Assembly (NCBI GenBank): GCA_964489215.1 | Contig: CAZAYB010000049.1 | Span: 1-14,502, forward strand | Reading direction: 5' to 3' | DNA from: CAZAYB01 sp964489215 | Lineage (GTDB): Bacteria > Planctomycetota > Phycisphaerae > Sedimentisphaerales > Anaerohalosphaeraceae | Length of the DNA: 14,502 nt | In this document: positions 1-7,257 of the stretch, one piece after another | Layout: each line of letters opens with the position of its first letter | Numbering within the stretch: position 1 is the first letter of the stretch | Notes under the pieces: generated by a model | What the model saw: only the letters and a program-made list of their open reading frames with translations | What the model was told of the DNA's origin: nothing | Database searches by the model: none | Program-made: the position numbers and the translations under genes

Positions 1-27
1 GAAAAAGTTGCCGCAGCCGGAAAATGA
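1..27 (+). CDS. possible 3' end of an upstream gene
   Basis: The first reading frame is open from base 1 and ends at TGA 25-27, giving the tail EKVAAAGK. An alanine- and lysine-rich end of this kind is plausible for a real protein, and the gene would be co-directional with rimO. Eight codons are too few to name a family or to exclude chance, so this rests only on the open frame at the window edge. Confidence 0.3.
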   Translation, partial: EKVAAAGK

Positions 28-371
28 TAAAAGCAAAAATGCAAAAACGCCTCTCAAAAGCAGCTTCCCTGCCAAAAACTCCCTACTGCACGCTTCCTGT
101 CGTGTAAATTCCATTTTCACCGTAAAAAATCCCTTATACTGGAGACACTTAAAAAATACGCTCCAAGCTTCAAGACAGCCATTAACCTAAAGCGAATTTC
201 TTCAAGGCTATTGGCATTATAAACTATGTTTCGGCAATTTCAATGTCTTAGCTTCAAATTGTAACAAAACAATAAACTCAAAACAAATTAGTTTTTAAAA
301 ATATTGGGCAGTTTAAATAATCAAAACAATGTTTAATAGACTAACATCTGCATTTATGGTATCCTGCTGGT
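28..371. other. intergenic stretch, no gene seen
   Basis: This 344-base stretch is A/T-rich and holds no convincing gene. A 60-codon TTG-started frame at 8-190 has no ribosome binding site and its composition (K, N, S, P, L) is what the A/C-rich plus strand gives by chance. I see no clear intrinsic terminator for the upstream gene. The rimO promoter should lie in the last 100 bases, but I could not pick a convincing -35/-10 pair. Confidence 0.5.
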
Positions 372-1724
372 ATGCTTGATTCTCAAAAAAAACAATACGA
401 GCAATTTACTGTCGGGTTCGTATCCCTGGGATGCCCAAAAAACACCGTTGACAGCGAAAAAATGCTCGCCCAAATCGCGACATCAGGCCAAATACTAACC
501 CAGGACGTAGAAAACGCTGATCTGGTCGTAATAAATACATGCGCATTTATCGAACCTGCCGTCAACGAAGCCATCGAAACCATTAAATACTTCGCGAATC
601 TAAAACAAAATAAAGCAATACAGAAAATAATCGTAACTGGCTGCCTGGTACAAAGATTGGGAAAAGACCTCCTGAAACAAATCCCGCAAATAGACGCTGT
701 CGTCGCAATACCCTACCGCGACAGCATAGACCAGGCAATAAATGACGTTCTAAATACTGAAAAACCACTTACTTACCTTGACCAGCAAAACAACAAAATC
801 GCTGACGACTCCGCCAGACTGCTCATAACAGGACCGGCCTGGGCATATCTTAGAATAAGCCAGGGCTGCGACAGAAGATGCTCATTTTGCACTATACCCG
901 CAATCAGAGGAAGATTCAGGAGCAAACCAGTCCCAAACATACTTGAAGAAGCACAGCAGCTCGCTGACTCCGGAATAGCAGAACTGAACATAATCGCTCA
1001 GGACAGCAACTACTACCTCAAAGACAAGCAAAAAAAAGACGGACTAATAAAACTGCTCGAAAAAATCGAAAAAATCGAAAAAATCCAATGGATACGACTT
1101 ATGTACCTCTATCCTGCCGGAATAGACGACAAACTCATCGATTTCATCGCAAACTCAAAAAAAGTCCTCAACTACATAGACATGCCCATACAGCACATCA
1201 ACAACAGCATACTTAAAGCCATGAAAAGATCGGATACTGCCGAAAACACCGCAAATCTGGTCGAAAAACTAAGAAAAAAAATACCCGACATCGCCCTGAG
1301 AACCACCGTTATTGCTGGATTCCCCGGAGAAACTCCCCGGATATTCGACCAGCTTCTGGATTTCATCAAATGGGCAAAATTCGACGCGCTCGGATGCTTC
1401 CCATACTACCCCGAAAAAGGAACCCCTGCCGCAGAACTGCCCAACCAGATAGACCTAAAAACAAAACAGCAAAGAACTGACGCAATAATGCGAACCCAGC
1501 AGCAGATCGCCTTCGAAAAAAACAAAAAAAGAATCGGCACCATAATAACCTGCCTGGTGGAACAAAAAACCGCACCAAAAAAGGGACTCGGAAGATTCTA
1601 CGCCCAGGCACCGCAAATAGACAGCATCTGCAGCATAAAAAAACTAAAAGCAAAACCAGGACAATTCATCAATGCAAAAGTAACCTCAACAAATGACTAC
1701 GACCTCAACACAAAACAGGTTTAG
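372..1724 (+). CDS. rimO: ribosomal protein S12 methylthiotransferase RimO
   Basis: RimO is a radical SAM enzyme that adds a methylthio group to the conserved aspartate of ribosomal protein S12, in the cytoplasm. The 450-residue product has the family's three parts. The N-terminal methylthiotransferase domain carries the RimO signature SLGCPKNTVDSE (residues 18-29) and three cluster cysteines, C21, C57 and C91. The radical SAM core has the CxxxCxxC motif at C166, C170 and C173. A TRAM-like C-terminal domain covers about residues 385-450. The CPKN signature separates RimO from the tRNA enzymes MiaB and MtaB. Length is usual for the family. The ATG at 372 has no obvious Shine-Dalgarno sequence, but it places the first cluster motif at the normal distance. 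pgsA follows after 49 bases in the same direction, so the two are probably co-transcribed. Confidence 0.95.
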   Translation: MLDSQKKQYEQFTVGFVSLGCPKNTVDSEKMLAQIATSGQILTQDVENADLVVINTCAFIEPAVNEAIETIKYFANLKQNKAIQKIIVTGCLVQRLGKDLLKQIPQIDAVVAIPYRDSIDQAINDVLNTEKPLTYLDQQNNKIADDSARLLITGPAWAYLRISQGCDRRCSFCTIPAIRGRFRSKPVPNILEEAQQLADSGIAELNIIAQDSNYYLKDKQKKDGLIKLLEKIEKIEKIQWIRLMYLYPAGIDDKLIDFIANSKKVLNYIDMPIQHINNSILKAMKRSDTAENTANLVEKLRKKIPDIALRTTVIAGFPGETPRIFDQLLDFIKWAKFDALGCFPYYPEKGTPAAELPNQIDLKTKQQRTDAIMRTQQQIAFEKNKKRIGTIITCLVEQKTAPKKGLGRFYAQAPQIDSICSIKKLKAKPGQFINAKVTSTNDYDLNTKQV

Positions 1725-1773
1725 CTTGATTTATCTGATTCAAAAGGTAAACTAAAAAAAAACAAAAAATGCC

Positions 1774-2421
1774 ATGAACCAAAACTCGCTAAAATACAGA
1801 ATATTAAAACAAATACCAAACGCCCTCACTCTCGGCAGATTTGTCCTTACAGTCATATTCCTGACCATGCTGCTGGTCTCACCGGCCGTACCAAAGCAAA
1901 CACTCTGGATAGACTGGGCATTCATACTATTCGTCTACACCGGCCTGACTGACGCAATAGACGGACACCTCGCGAGAAGATTAAACGTAACAAGCAAATT
2001 CGGAAGAACAATGGACCCCCTCGCTGACAAAATACTCGTCTGCGGAACATACATCTGCTTAGCTCTCATAAACAAACCAATTCTGTTCCCGGAAATAATC
2101 TCACCGATAACCCAGCAGCTAATACTCTGGCTTACCGCAATAATTATCGTTGCAAGAGAAACTCTGGTACAATTCATAAGACAAAAAGCTGAGGACCATA
2201 ACATCCAGTTCGGCGCAAATATATGGGGAAAATTAAAAATGTTCGTACAATCTTTCGGCATAGGCACTGTACTTATAAAAATGGCACACGTACCAGACCA
2301 GAACTGGACATACTGGTTCACCGCCGTTGTCTACACACTAATGATCTTCGCAACGATAATGAGCGGCCTGCAGTACATCGCAAGAAAAGACGCCGTAAAA
2401 GCCGCATTCAACCGTTCCTGA
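1774..2421 (+). CDS. pgsA: CDP-diacylglycerol--glycerol-3-phosphate 3-phosphatidyltransferase (PgsA)
   Basis: This membrane enzyme makes phosphatidylglycerol phosphate from CDP-diacylglycerol and glycerol 3-phosphate, the committed step to phosphatidylglycerol. The 215-residue product contains the full CDP-alcohol phosphotransferase motif D-x2-D-G-x2-A-R-x8-G-x3-D-x3-D, with D60, D63, G64, A67, R68, G77, D81 and D85. Several hydrophobic segments surround it (about 20-35, 48-60, 85-100, 110-128, 185-205), as expected for a six-helix membrane protein. The N-terminal IPNALTLGRF is typical of PgsA. Another CDP-alcohol transferase (for example cardiolipin- or inositol-type) cannot be fully excluded from motifs alone. 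The ribosome binding site is weak; the ATG was chosen because it puts the PNALTLGR segment at the N-terminus. It sits 49 bases after rimO, an arrangement common in bacteria. Confidence 0.88.
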   Translation: MNQNSLKYRILKQIPNALTLGRFVLTVIFLTMLLVSPAVPKQTLWIDWAFILFVYTGLTDAIDGHLARRLNVTSKFGRTMDPLADKILVCGTYICLALINKPILFPEIISPITQQLILWLTAIIIVARETLVQFIRQKAEDHNIQFGANIWGKLKMFVQSFGIGTVLIKMAHVPDQNWTYWFTAVVYTLMIFATIMSGLQYIARKDAVKAAFNRS

Positions 2422-2520
2422 ACTGCCCATCTTACCCACCACCTTTTATGCTTAAAACCCAAAAACACCCACTTATCCCGCGCTCTCCCGCAAAATCCCG
2501 TAAAATACCGCTAATTCATC
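2422..2520. other. convergent intergenic gap between pgsA and thiH
   Basis: The two operons end tail to tail across 99 bases. The gap is strongly C-rich on the plus strand and contains short CCCG(C/T)AAAA repeats, but I see no GC-rich hairpin with a T-run on either strand, so the terminators are not identified. Confidence 0.5.
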
Positions 2521-3660
2521 CTACCTCCCGCAAAAACCCGCATCCCAGTCCTTCCACACCGCTTCAAGACCATTCTCTCGCAGCATACAAGCTATCTCAC
2601 CTGCACACCTCTCATCGGCAATCTCAAACTGCTTTTCACCCTCAACCTTACCCCCGTAACCTCCCGGACTTGTCTTGCTCCCCGCGCTCATCCTCGTCAC
2701 ACATATACGAACAAGATTATCACGGAGCCTGGCACTTTCACGCGTCGAAAGAACAATCCCTGCATCAGCAAAGCACAGCCTCAAAGCCGTCATCATTTGC
2801 ACAAGTTCAGCATCACTCATAAGCCCGCCAAACTCATCAGCAACAGCCCTGGCAGGACGAAGCCGCGGAAATGAAAAAGAAACCTGACCCCGCCAATACT
2901 TCTTCATTATAAAAGATGCGTGCATACCCATCGCCAGAGTATCCAGCCGCCAGTCTGACAAACCAAGCAAAACACCCATACCAATACGTCTCATACCTGC
3001 CCCTGCAAGCCTGTCGATACTCTTAATACGATTATCATAATCGCTCTTGGGACCAGCCAGATGATACTTACGGTAATTATCCCTGTCATAAGTCTCCTGA
3101 TAAAGCGTAACACCGTCAATACCGCTGCCATACAATAATCCGTACTCCTCACCGCGCATAGGATATATCTCTATCGATATCGAGCTGAAACGCTCACGAA
3201 GCCGCTCAGCAAGCTCACTCAAATAATCACAGGTAACAAAATCCCTGTCCTCACCGCTTACAAGAAGAATATGACGAAAACCCTCACCTGCAAGATACTC
3301 CGCCTGCTCACAAGCCTGCTCAACACTTAACCTGGTCCTCGAAAAACCGCTCCTGCAGTTATAACCGCAATAAACACAGCTGTTCACGCAATAATCAGAA
3401 ACATAAAGTGGCACATAAAGACTAACTGTCCTGCCGAACCTTTGCCTGGTAAGCCGCTCTGCCGACACTGCCATCTGCTCTATAAATTCACTCGCCGCCG
3501 GAGAGATAAATACACCAAGCCGTTTAACATCAAATCGGCCAGCTTCGCATTGAAGCTCACCAACTACATCATCAGCACTGACATTGGCTATATAATCAGA
3601 CCACCTGCCCGTATCCCGGTCAAGCTCATAATCTCGCAATATATCAACAACTTCACTCAT
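2521..3660 (-). CDS. thiH: 2-iminoacetate synthase (tyrosine lyase) ThiH
   Basis: ThiH is a radical SAM enzyme that cleaves tyrosine to 2-iminoacetate (dehydroglycine) and p-cresol, supplying the glycine-derived part of the thiazole ring of thiamine. The 379-residue product has the radical SAM motif CVNSCVYCGY with C91, C95 and C98, and the C-terminal stretch SAGSKTSPGGY (about residues 328-338) that is characteristic of ThiH. Length matches the family. It is the last gene of the thi operon and its ATG overlaps the thiG stop by eight bases (ATGAGTGA), which suggests translational coupling. The choice of ThiH instead of the oxygen-dependent glycine oxidase ThiO fits an anaerobe. Related HydG and cobalamin- or F420-type lyases are less likely given the thi context. 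Confidence 0.95.
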   Translation of the reverse strand: MSEVVDILRDYELDRDTGRWSDYIANVSADDVVGELQCEAGRFDVKRLGVFISPAASEFIEQMAVSAERLTRQRFGRTVSLYVPLYVSDYCVNSCVYCGYNCRSGFSRTRLSVEQACEQAEYLAGEGFRHILLVSGEDRDFVTCDYLSELAERLRERFSSISIEIYPMRGEEYGLLYGSGIDGVTLYQETYDRDNYRKYHLAGPKSDYDNRIKSIDRLAGAGMRRIGMGVLLGLSDWRLDTLAMGMHASFIMKKYWRGQVSFSFPRLRPARAVADEFGGLMSDAELVQMMTALRLCFADAGIVLSTRESARLRDNLVRICVTRMSAGSKTSPGGYGGKVEGEKQFEIADERCAGEIACMLRENGLEAVWKDWDAGFCGR

Positions 3661-4429
3661 TACGCAAAAACCCCGTCAATGGACTCGACGCCTGAGCCGT
3701 ATCACTCTCGGCTCCCATACCCGCCTCAAAAGCAAGCCGCCCGGACTCCACCGCAAGCTTAAAGGCACACGCCATCTTAACCGGATCATCACTGGTAGCT
3801 ATAGCAGTATTAACCAAAACCGCATCCGCTCCAATCTCCATCGCCTCGGCCGCATGAGATGGACTCCCAAGACCTGCATCAACAACAACAGGAACTGTCG
3901 ACTGCTCTATTATTATTTCTATAGAATCTCGTGTCTTCATACCCTTGTTAGAACCTATCGGAGAAGCAAGAGGCATAACCGTCGCAGTGCCCGCCTCGCA
4001 CAAACGCTTGGCAAGAACCGCATCTGCGTTTATATAAGGAAGAACAATAAAACCTTCCTTAACAAGAACCTCTGCCGCCTTCAAAGTCTCTACACCATCT
4101 GGCAATAGATAGTAAGGATCGGGAGTAACCTCAAGCTTAACCCACTTAATACCGCTGGCAGAACGGGCAAGCCTCGCAAGACGAACTGCCTCATCTGCAT
4201 CTCGGGCTCCCGACGTGTTCGGCAAAAGCATACACCTGACCTGATCTACAGCCCCTATCATATCATCATTGCGATCCTCTATATCAACTCGCCTAAGAGC
4301 TACAGTAACCATCTCTGAACCGCTCGCTGCTATCGCTTCACTCATTATCTGATTCGATGCGAACTTGCCCGTACCGACAAAAAGTCTTGAATCAAACTCA
4401 CGGCCTGCTATCAACAATTTTGAATTCAT
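3653..4429 (-). CDS. thiG: thiazole synthase ThiG
   Basis: ThiG condenses 1-deoxy-D-xylulose 5-phosphate, dehydroglycine and the sulfur of ThiS-thiocarboxylate into the thiazole phosphate of thiamine. The product is 258 residues, normal for the family. The segment IKWVKLEV holds the lysine (K98) expected to form the imine with the sugar substrate. The glycine-rich blocks PIGSNKG and DAGLGSPSHAAEAMEIGADAV match the phosphate-binding loops of the TIM barrel. The frame stays open upstream to 4549, but those extra 40 codons overlap thiS and do not resemble ThiG. The ATG at 4429 is preceded by GGAG with six bases of spacing, so it is taken as the start. The gene lies 55 bases after thiS and overlaps thiH. 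Confidence 0.96.
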   Translation of the reverse strand: MNSKLLIAGREFDSRLFVGTGKFASNQIMSEAIAASGSEMVTVALRRVDIEDRNDDMIGAVDQVRCMLLPNTSGARDADEAVRLARLARSASGIKWVKLEVTPDPYYLLPDGVETLKAAEVLVKEGFIVLPYINADAVLAKRLCEAGTATVMPLASPIGSNKGMKTRDSIEIIIEQSTVPVVVDAGLGSPSHAAEAMEIGADAVLVNTAIATSDDPVKMACAFKLAVESGRLAFEAGMGAESDTAQASSPLTGFLRNE

Positions 4430-4484
4430 AATATTCTCCGCAAAACTAAAATCTGCCAAAACATCAGACGGAAAAACCTGCCCT

Positions 4485-4697
4485 TTAACCGCCCCCCACA
4501 AAACGCACAAGCTCCACCGACTGACCGTCTCGCATTTCTGTATCAGCAAAATCGCTGCGGGAAACTATATTACCATCAACCTCCGCAACAACTGTAGCCT
4601 CATCTATATCCAGCATCTGTATAAGTTCAAGCAGACTACCCGGACGCTTATCTACAAATATCTTTTCTTTACCGTTAATCTTAAGCTTAAATTCCAT
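4485..4697 (-). CDS. thiS: sulfur carrier protein ThiS
   Basis: ThiS is a small ubiquitin-like protein whose C-terminal glycine is adenylated by ThiF and turned into a thiocarboxylate, the sulfur donor for ThiG. The 70-residue product has a beta-grasp pattern, the middle segment VVAEVDGNIVSRSDF, and ends in FVGGG, with the free terminal Gly-Gly needed for activation. Its ATG overlaps the end of thiF by 11 bases. The order thiF-thiS-thiG-thiH puts the activating enzyme, carrier and two thiazole enzymes in one transcript. Confidence 0.95.
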   Translation of the reverse strand: MEFKLKINGKEKIFVDKRPGSLLELIQMLDIDEATVVAEVDGNIVSRSDFADTEMRDGQSVELVRFVGGG

Positions 4698-5340
4698 CGC
4701 CGTTCATACCTCTGTAACTTTTACTGTCATTAACAAACTTTTCCCTGCGCGAATTTATCAATATCTCTGCTATCGCATTAGCCTGATGATACGCAACCAG
4801 ACCAACCCTCGCTGCTGTCAAAGGAACAAGAGGACAAAGTCCCGAAACCATATCCCCTGCAACTACAAGACGATCATTAAACTTGACTGTCTTTATATCA
4901 TTACTGCTGCCGTAACCTGCAAGGCCGCTCGCAGCTACAACTATCGTATCATCCATCTTAGAAAGAACCGTCTCAACAAGCATCTGCTTCTCACAAGCAT
5001 CATCCAGACACTCAGCTATTACATCCGCGCCCGCAAAAACCTCAGGAATATTACCAGGCTCAAGACGAAGCTTCCTGGACTCAATCTCAATATCAAGATA
5101 ATTTATCTTAGAAAGATTAGACATCATCGCATCAACCTTATGTTTGCCTATCTGGTCAATACTGTATTGCTGACGGTTCAGATTACTAAGCTCAACTTGA
5201 TCCTTATCAACAATTATCATCTTGCCGACACCAAGCCTCGCAATTGCAGTGCTTACATTAGAACCAAGCCCCCCAAGACCTGCTATACCAACAACCGCGT
5301 GCTTGAGCTCATAATATGTTCGTGCCGCTTTCTTAACCAT
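4687..5340 (-). CDS. thiF: ThiF-family adenylyltransferase for ThiS
   Basis: ThiF-type E1-like enzymes bind ATP and adenylate the C-terminus of the sulfur carrier ThiS. The 217-residue product has the Rossmann nucleotide loop GLGGLG (residues 21-26), the acidic D45/D47 region, and the conserved NLNRQQY (residues 53-59) whose arginine contacts ATP, followed by K66/K68. It is shorter than E. coli ThiF or MoeB (about 250 residues) and shows no paired CxxC zinc motifs and no rhodanese domain. This resembles the compact second ThiF family found with ThiS-ThiG-ThiH in anaerobes. Position directly before thiS, with an 11-base overlap, supports the assignment. It is the first gene after the TPP riboswitch. 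AAGG lies nine bases before the ATG. Confidence 0.9.
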   Translation of the reverse strand: MVKKAARTYYELKHAVVGIAGLGGLGSNVSTAIARLGVGKMIIVDKDQVELSNLNRQQYSIDQIGKHKVDAMMSNLSKINYLDIEIESRKLRLEPGNIPEVFAGADVIAECLDDACEKQMLVETVLSKMDDTIVVAASGLAGYGSSNDIKTVKFNDRLVVAGDMVSGLCPLVPLTAARVGLVAYHQANAIAEILINSRREKFVNDSKSYRGMNGDGI

Positions 5341-5368
5341 AGCTGCTTACCTTAATATTACTCATAAC

Positions 5369-5396
5369 AAAAAAAATGCCGGGCATAAACCCGGCC
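5369..5396 (-). terminator. intrinsic terminator of the thi leader
   Basis: On the minus strand a perfect six-base stem GCCGGG/CCCGGC with loop TTTATG is followed by A and a run of eight T. It lies between the TPP aptamer and thiF, where a riboswitch expression platform is expected. The aptamer's own ACCGGC and CCGGG segments could pair with the terminator arms, giving an alternative antiterminator; that part is inference. Confidence 0.85.
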
Positions 5397-5409
5397 AATC
5401 CCGTTCCTA

Positions 5410-5496
5410 TGCCTTCCCTCGCCGGTATTACCCGGATCAGGTCCAAAGGGTCGCGATAATTCGCTCTCAGCCGAAATAAATCCAGCTCCCCTGACA
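5410..5496 (-). ncRNA. TPP riboswitch (THI element)
   Basis: The minus strand carries the conserved THI-box elements in order: GGGGAGC, GGCTGAGAG, GACCCTTTGGACCTGATC, CCGGGTAATACCGGCG and GAGGGAAGGCA. The ends TGTC and GGCA can close the P1 helix. The element binds thiamine pyrophosphate. Followed by a terminator hairpin and then thiF, it should stop transcription of thiF-thiS-thiG-thiH when thiamine pyrophosphate is abundant. No start codon is masked, so control by termination is the likeliest mode. Confidence 0.96.
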
Positions 5497-5535
5497 AAAT
5501 ATTATTATTTACTTCTCACTATAACCTTACGTATG

Positions 5536-5563
5536 ATTATAACAACTGTGCGGTAAAAAGCAA
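5536..5563 (-). promoter_or_regulatory. likely promoter of the thi operon
   Basis: On the minus strand TTGCTT (5563-5558) and a perfect TATAAT (5541-5536) are separated by 16 bases, about 40 bases before the aptamer. A second overlapping pair, TTGTTA and TATAGT, lies slightly downstream. Prediction from consensus only. Confidence 0.5.
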
Positions 5564-5572
5564 ATTTTACCG
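5551..5572 (-). terminator. hairpin after rpoN, possible 3' end signal
   Basis: A perfect eight-base inverted repeat CGGTAAAA/TTTTACCG with a six-base loop lies 15 bases after the rpoN stop. There is no T-run after it on the minus strand, so it is not a classic intrinsic terminator; it may stabilise the rpoN mRNA end. The -35 box of the thi promoter lies inside it. Confidence 0.4.
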
Positions 5573-5587
5573 AACTCAATAAGCCGC

Positions 5588-7066
5588 TCAGTACTTCTTC
5601 CTGTAACGAGCTGCTGGTATATTCAAAAGCTTGCGATACTTGGCAACTGTTCGCCTGGCTATATTATTGACTCCCATCTCAAAAAGCTTATGACGAATCT
5701 CGTCATCATTCAAAGGCTTGCTCTTGTCCTCGTTGTCAACAATCTGCTGAAGCTGGGCACGAACCGCCTCCCAGCTTTGTGATTCACCGTTAGAATCATC
5801 AGTTCCGCCGCTGAAAAAACCTCGCAAAGGAAGTATTCCCTGTGGACACTGTACATATTTACCTGAAACCGCCCTCGATACCGTCGCTATATGAACACCA
5901 ACCTCATCGGCAATAGTCTGCATCGGCAAAGGCTTAAGATATAGCTTGCCCTTGTCGAAAAACTCCTTCTGATGACTGACTACTGCACCGGCTACATTCA
6001 AAAGGGTCTGCTTACGCTGAACAATAGCATCCATAAGCCATTTCGCAGACTGAATATTCTTAGAAAGAAAATCCCGGGTCTTATCATCTATACTGCGGTT
6101 CTTAGCCATGCGGGAATAAAAATTATTCACCCTCAGATTCGGAATACTCGTATCTGCAAGCGAAACTGTATAATCACCACTGTCAGAATCAAACTCGACA
6201 ATAACATCTGCCGTAATTGGATGATTCTCATCTCGGCCCACAAGTAAACCCGGAGATGTGTCAAGCTTGCTGAGCTTAGATACCGCCTCGTTAATCCTGT
6301 CTATAGAACAATTCATCTTCCTGGCTATCTGAGGAAGATGATTCGCCAAAAGCTCATCCATATGATCGCTTACTAACTCTTCCTCAAAAGACATATCCTC
6401 ACCAGACTGTGCCATCTGTATAAGAAGACACTCACGAAGGTCACGGGCTCCGGTTCCAGCCGGGTCAAGCTTTTGAACCATATCAAGAGCCTCACGCAAA
6501 TGATTCATATCATAATCGTCAATGTCCTTGTTATAAAGCTGCTCAAGTTGAACTGTAAGATACCCCTTATCATCAATATAATCAATTATCGACTCACCTG
6601 CCTTCATTACAGGCTCATCAACCTCAACAAGTCGCCACTGATCAACAAGATGTTCATGAAGTGAATGCTCCTGGGCCGCAGTATTCTGCAAAGCCTCCAT
6701 CTTCTTGTCGGGCTCAGATGAACGCTTAACCATCTGACGCTTGAACTCACTGGCCCTTTCCATATAGTCATCAAAACTGCCGCCTATATTGTCAAGACGT
6801 TCAAAATCCTCAACATTATTGTTGTCGTCATTGACAACAAGCTCCTTCTCATCGCTTTCTTCAGGACTTATATCCTCCTCAGACCTGCTTTCTGAACGGT
6901 CAATATCCTCAACCTGCTCCAGAACAGGATTGCTGTTAAGCTCCGCCTCTATCTTTTCCTGAAGAGCAAGAAGTGGAAGCTGCAGAACCTCCATAGATTG
7001 TATCATACGCGGAGCCAGACTCATTCGCTGGTCCATACGCATCTGTCCGCTCATTGACATCTTCAT
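5588..7066 (-). CDS. rpoN: RNA polymerase sigma-54 factor RpoN
   Basis: Sigma-54 directs RNA polymerase to -24/-12 promoters and needs an AAA+ activator to open them. The 492-residue product has the N-terminal activator-contact region with MSLAPRMIQSMEVLQLPL, an acidic linker at about residues 45-85 rich in D, E and S, a core-binding domain in the middle, and a C-terminal DNA-binding domain. The latter includes a helix-turn-helix (VHIATVSRAVSGKYVQ) and the RpoN box ARRTVAKYR near the end. The frame extends ten codons upstream to a TTG at 7096 with no ribosome binding site. The ATG at 7066 has AGGA about eleven bases upstream and gives the normal N-terminus, so it is preferred. No sigma-54 activator gene is in the window. 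Confidence 0.96.
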   Translation of the reverse strand: MKMSMSGQMRMDQRMSLAPRMIQSMEVLQLPLLALQEKIEAELNSNPVLEQVEDIDRSESRSEEDISPEESDEKELVVNDDNNNVEDFERLDNIGGSFDDYMERASEFKRQMVKRSSEPDKKMEALQNTAAQEHSLHEHLVDQWRLVEVDEPVMKAGESIIDYIDDKGYLTVQLEQLYNKDIDDYDMNHLREALDMVQKLDPAGTGARDLRECLLIQMAQSGEDMSFEEELVSDHMDELLANHLPQIARKMNCSIDRINEAVSKLSKLDTSPGLLVGRDENHPITADVIVEFDSDSGDYTVSLADTSIPNLRVNNFYSRMAKNRSIDDKTRDFLSKNIQSAKWLMDAIVQRKQTLLNVAGAVVSHQKEFFDKGKLYLKPLPMQTIADEVGVHIATVSRAVSGKYVQCPQGILPLRGFFSGGTDDSNGESQSWEAVRAQLQQIVDNEDKSKPLNDDEIRHKLFEMGVNNIARRTVAKYRKLLNIPAARYRKKY

Positions 7067-7137
7067 CTTATTGCCCGTCCTGGTACCTATAATCAATTAA
7101 AAATAAAAAAGCCGTAAAACCCATAAGCTCTTCATTG

Positions 7138-7166
7138 ATTATAAACACAAAAACGCAATTAGTAAA
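7138..7166 (-). promoter_or_regulatory. candidate promoter of rpoN
   Basis: Minus-strand TTTACT (7166-7161) and a perfect TATAAT (7143-7138) are separated by 17 bases and lie about 70 bases before the chosen rpoN start. The rest of the gap to the lipoprotein gene (7067-7257) contains several T-runs on the minus strand but no clear hairpin. Confidence 0.5.
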
Positions 7167-7257
7167 TATACAATTGCCAGCTTTGACAAAAAAACCGCCC
7201 CAAAAAAACTATTCCCTTAAAACCCCCGTAAAATATGCAAAAATTCTTAAAACACCT

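Noticed and set aside
8..190. 60-codon plus-strand frame from a TTG
   Set aside because: No ribosome binding site, and its composition is what the A/C-rich strand gives by chance.
1060..1084. Short repeat of GAAAAAATC in rimO
   Set aside because: It encodes a Glu-Lys-Ile repeat in a surface helix of rimO and is part of the gene, not a separate element.
2223..2822. 199-codon plus-strand frame across the end of pgsA and of thiH
   Set aside because: It is a shadow of pgsA and antisense to thiH, both certain genes, and has no family motif.
4430..4549. N-terminal extension of thiG by 40 codons
   Set aside because: It overlaps thiS in another frame, does not resemble ThiG, and the ATG at 4429 has a GGAG site with good spacing.
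7067..7096. Ten-codon TTG-started extension of rpoN
   Set aside because: No ribosome binding site for the TTG; the ATG at 7066 gives the usual sigma-54 N-terminus.
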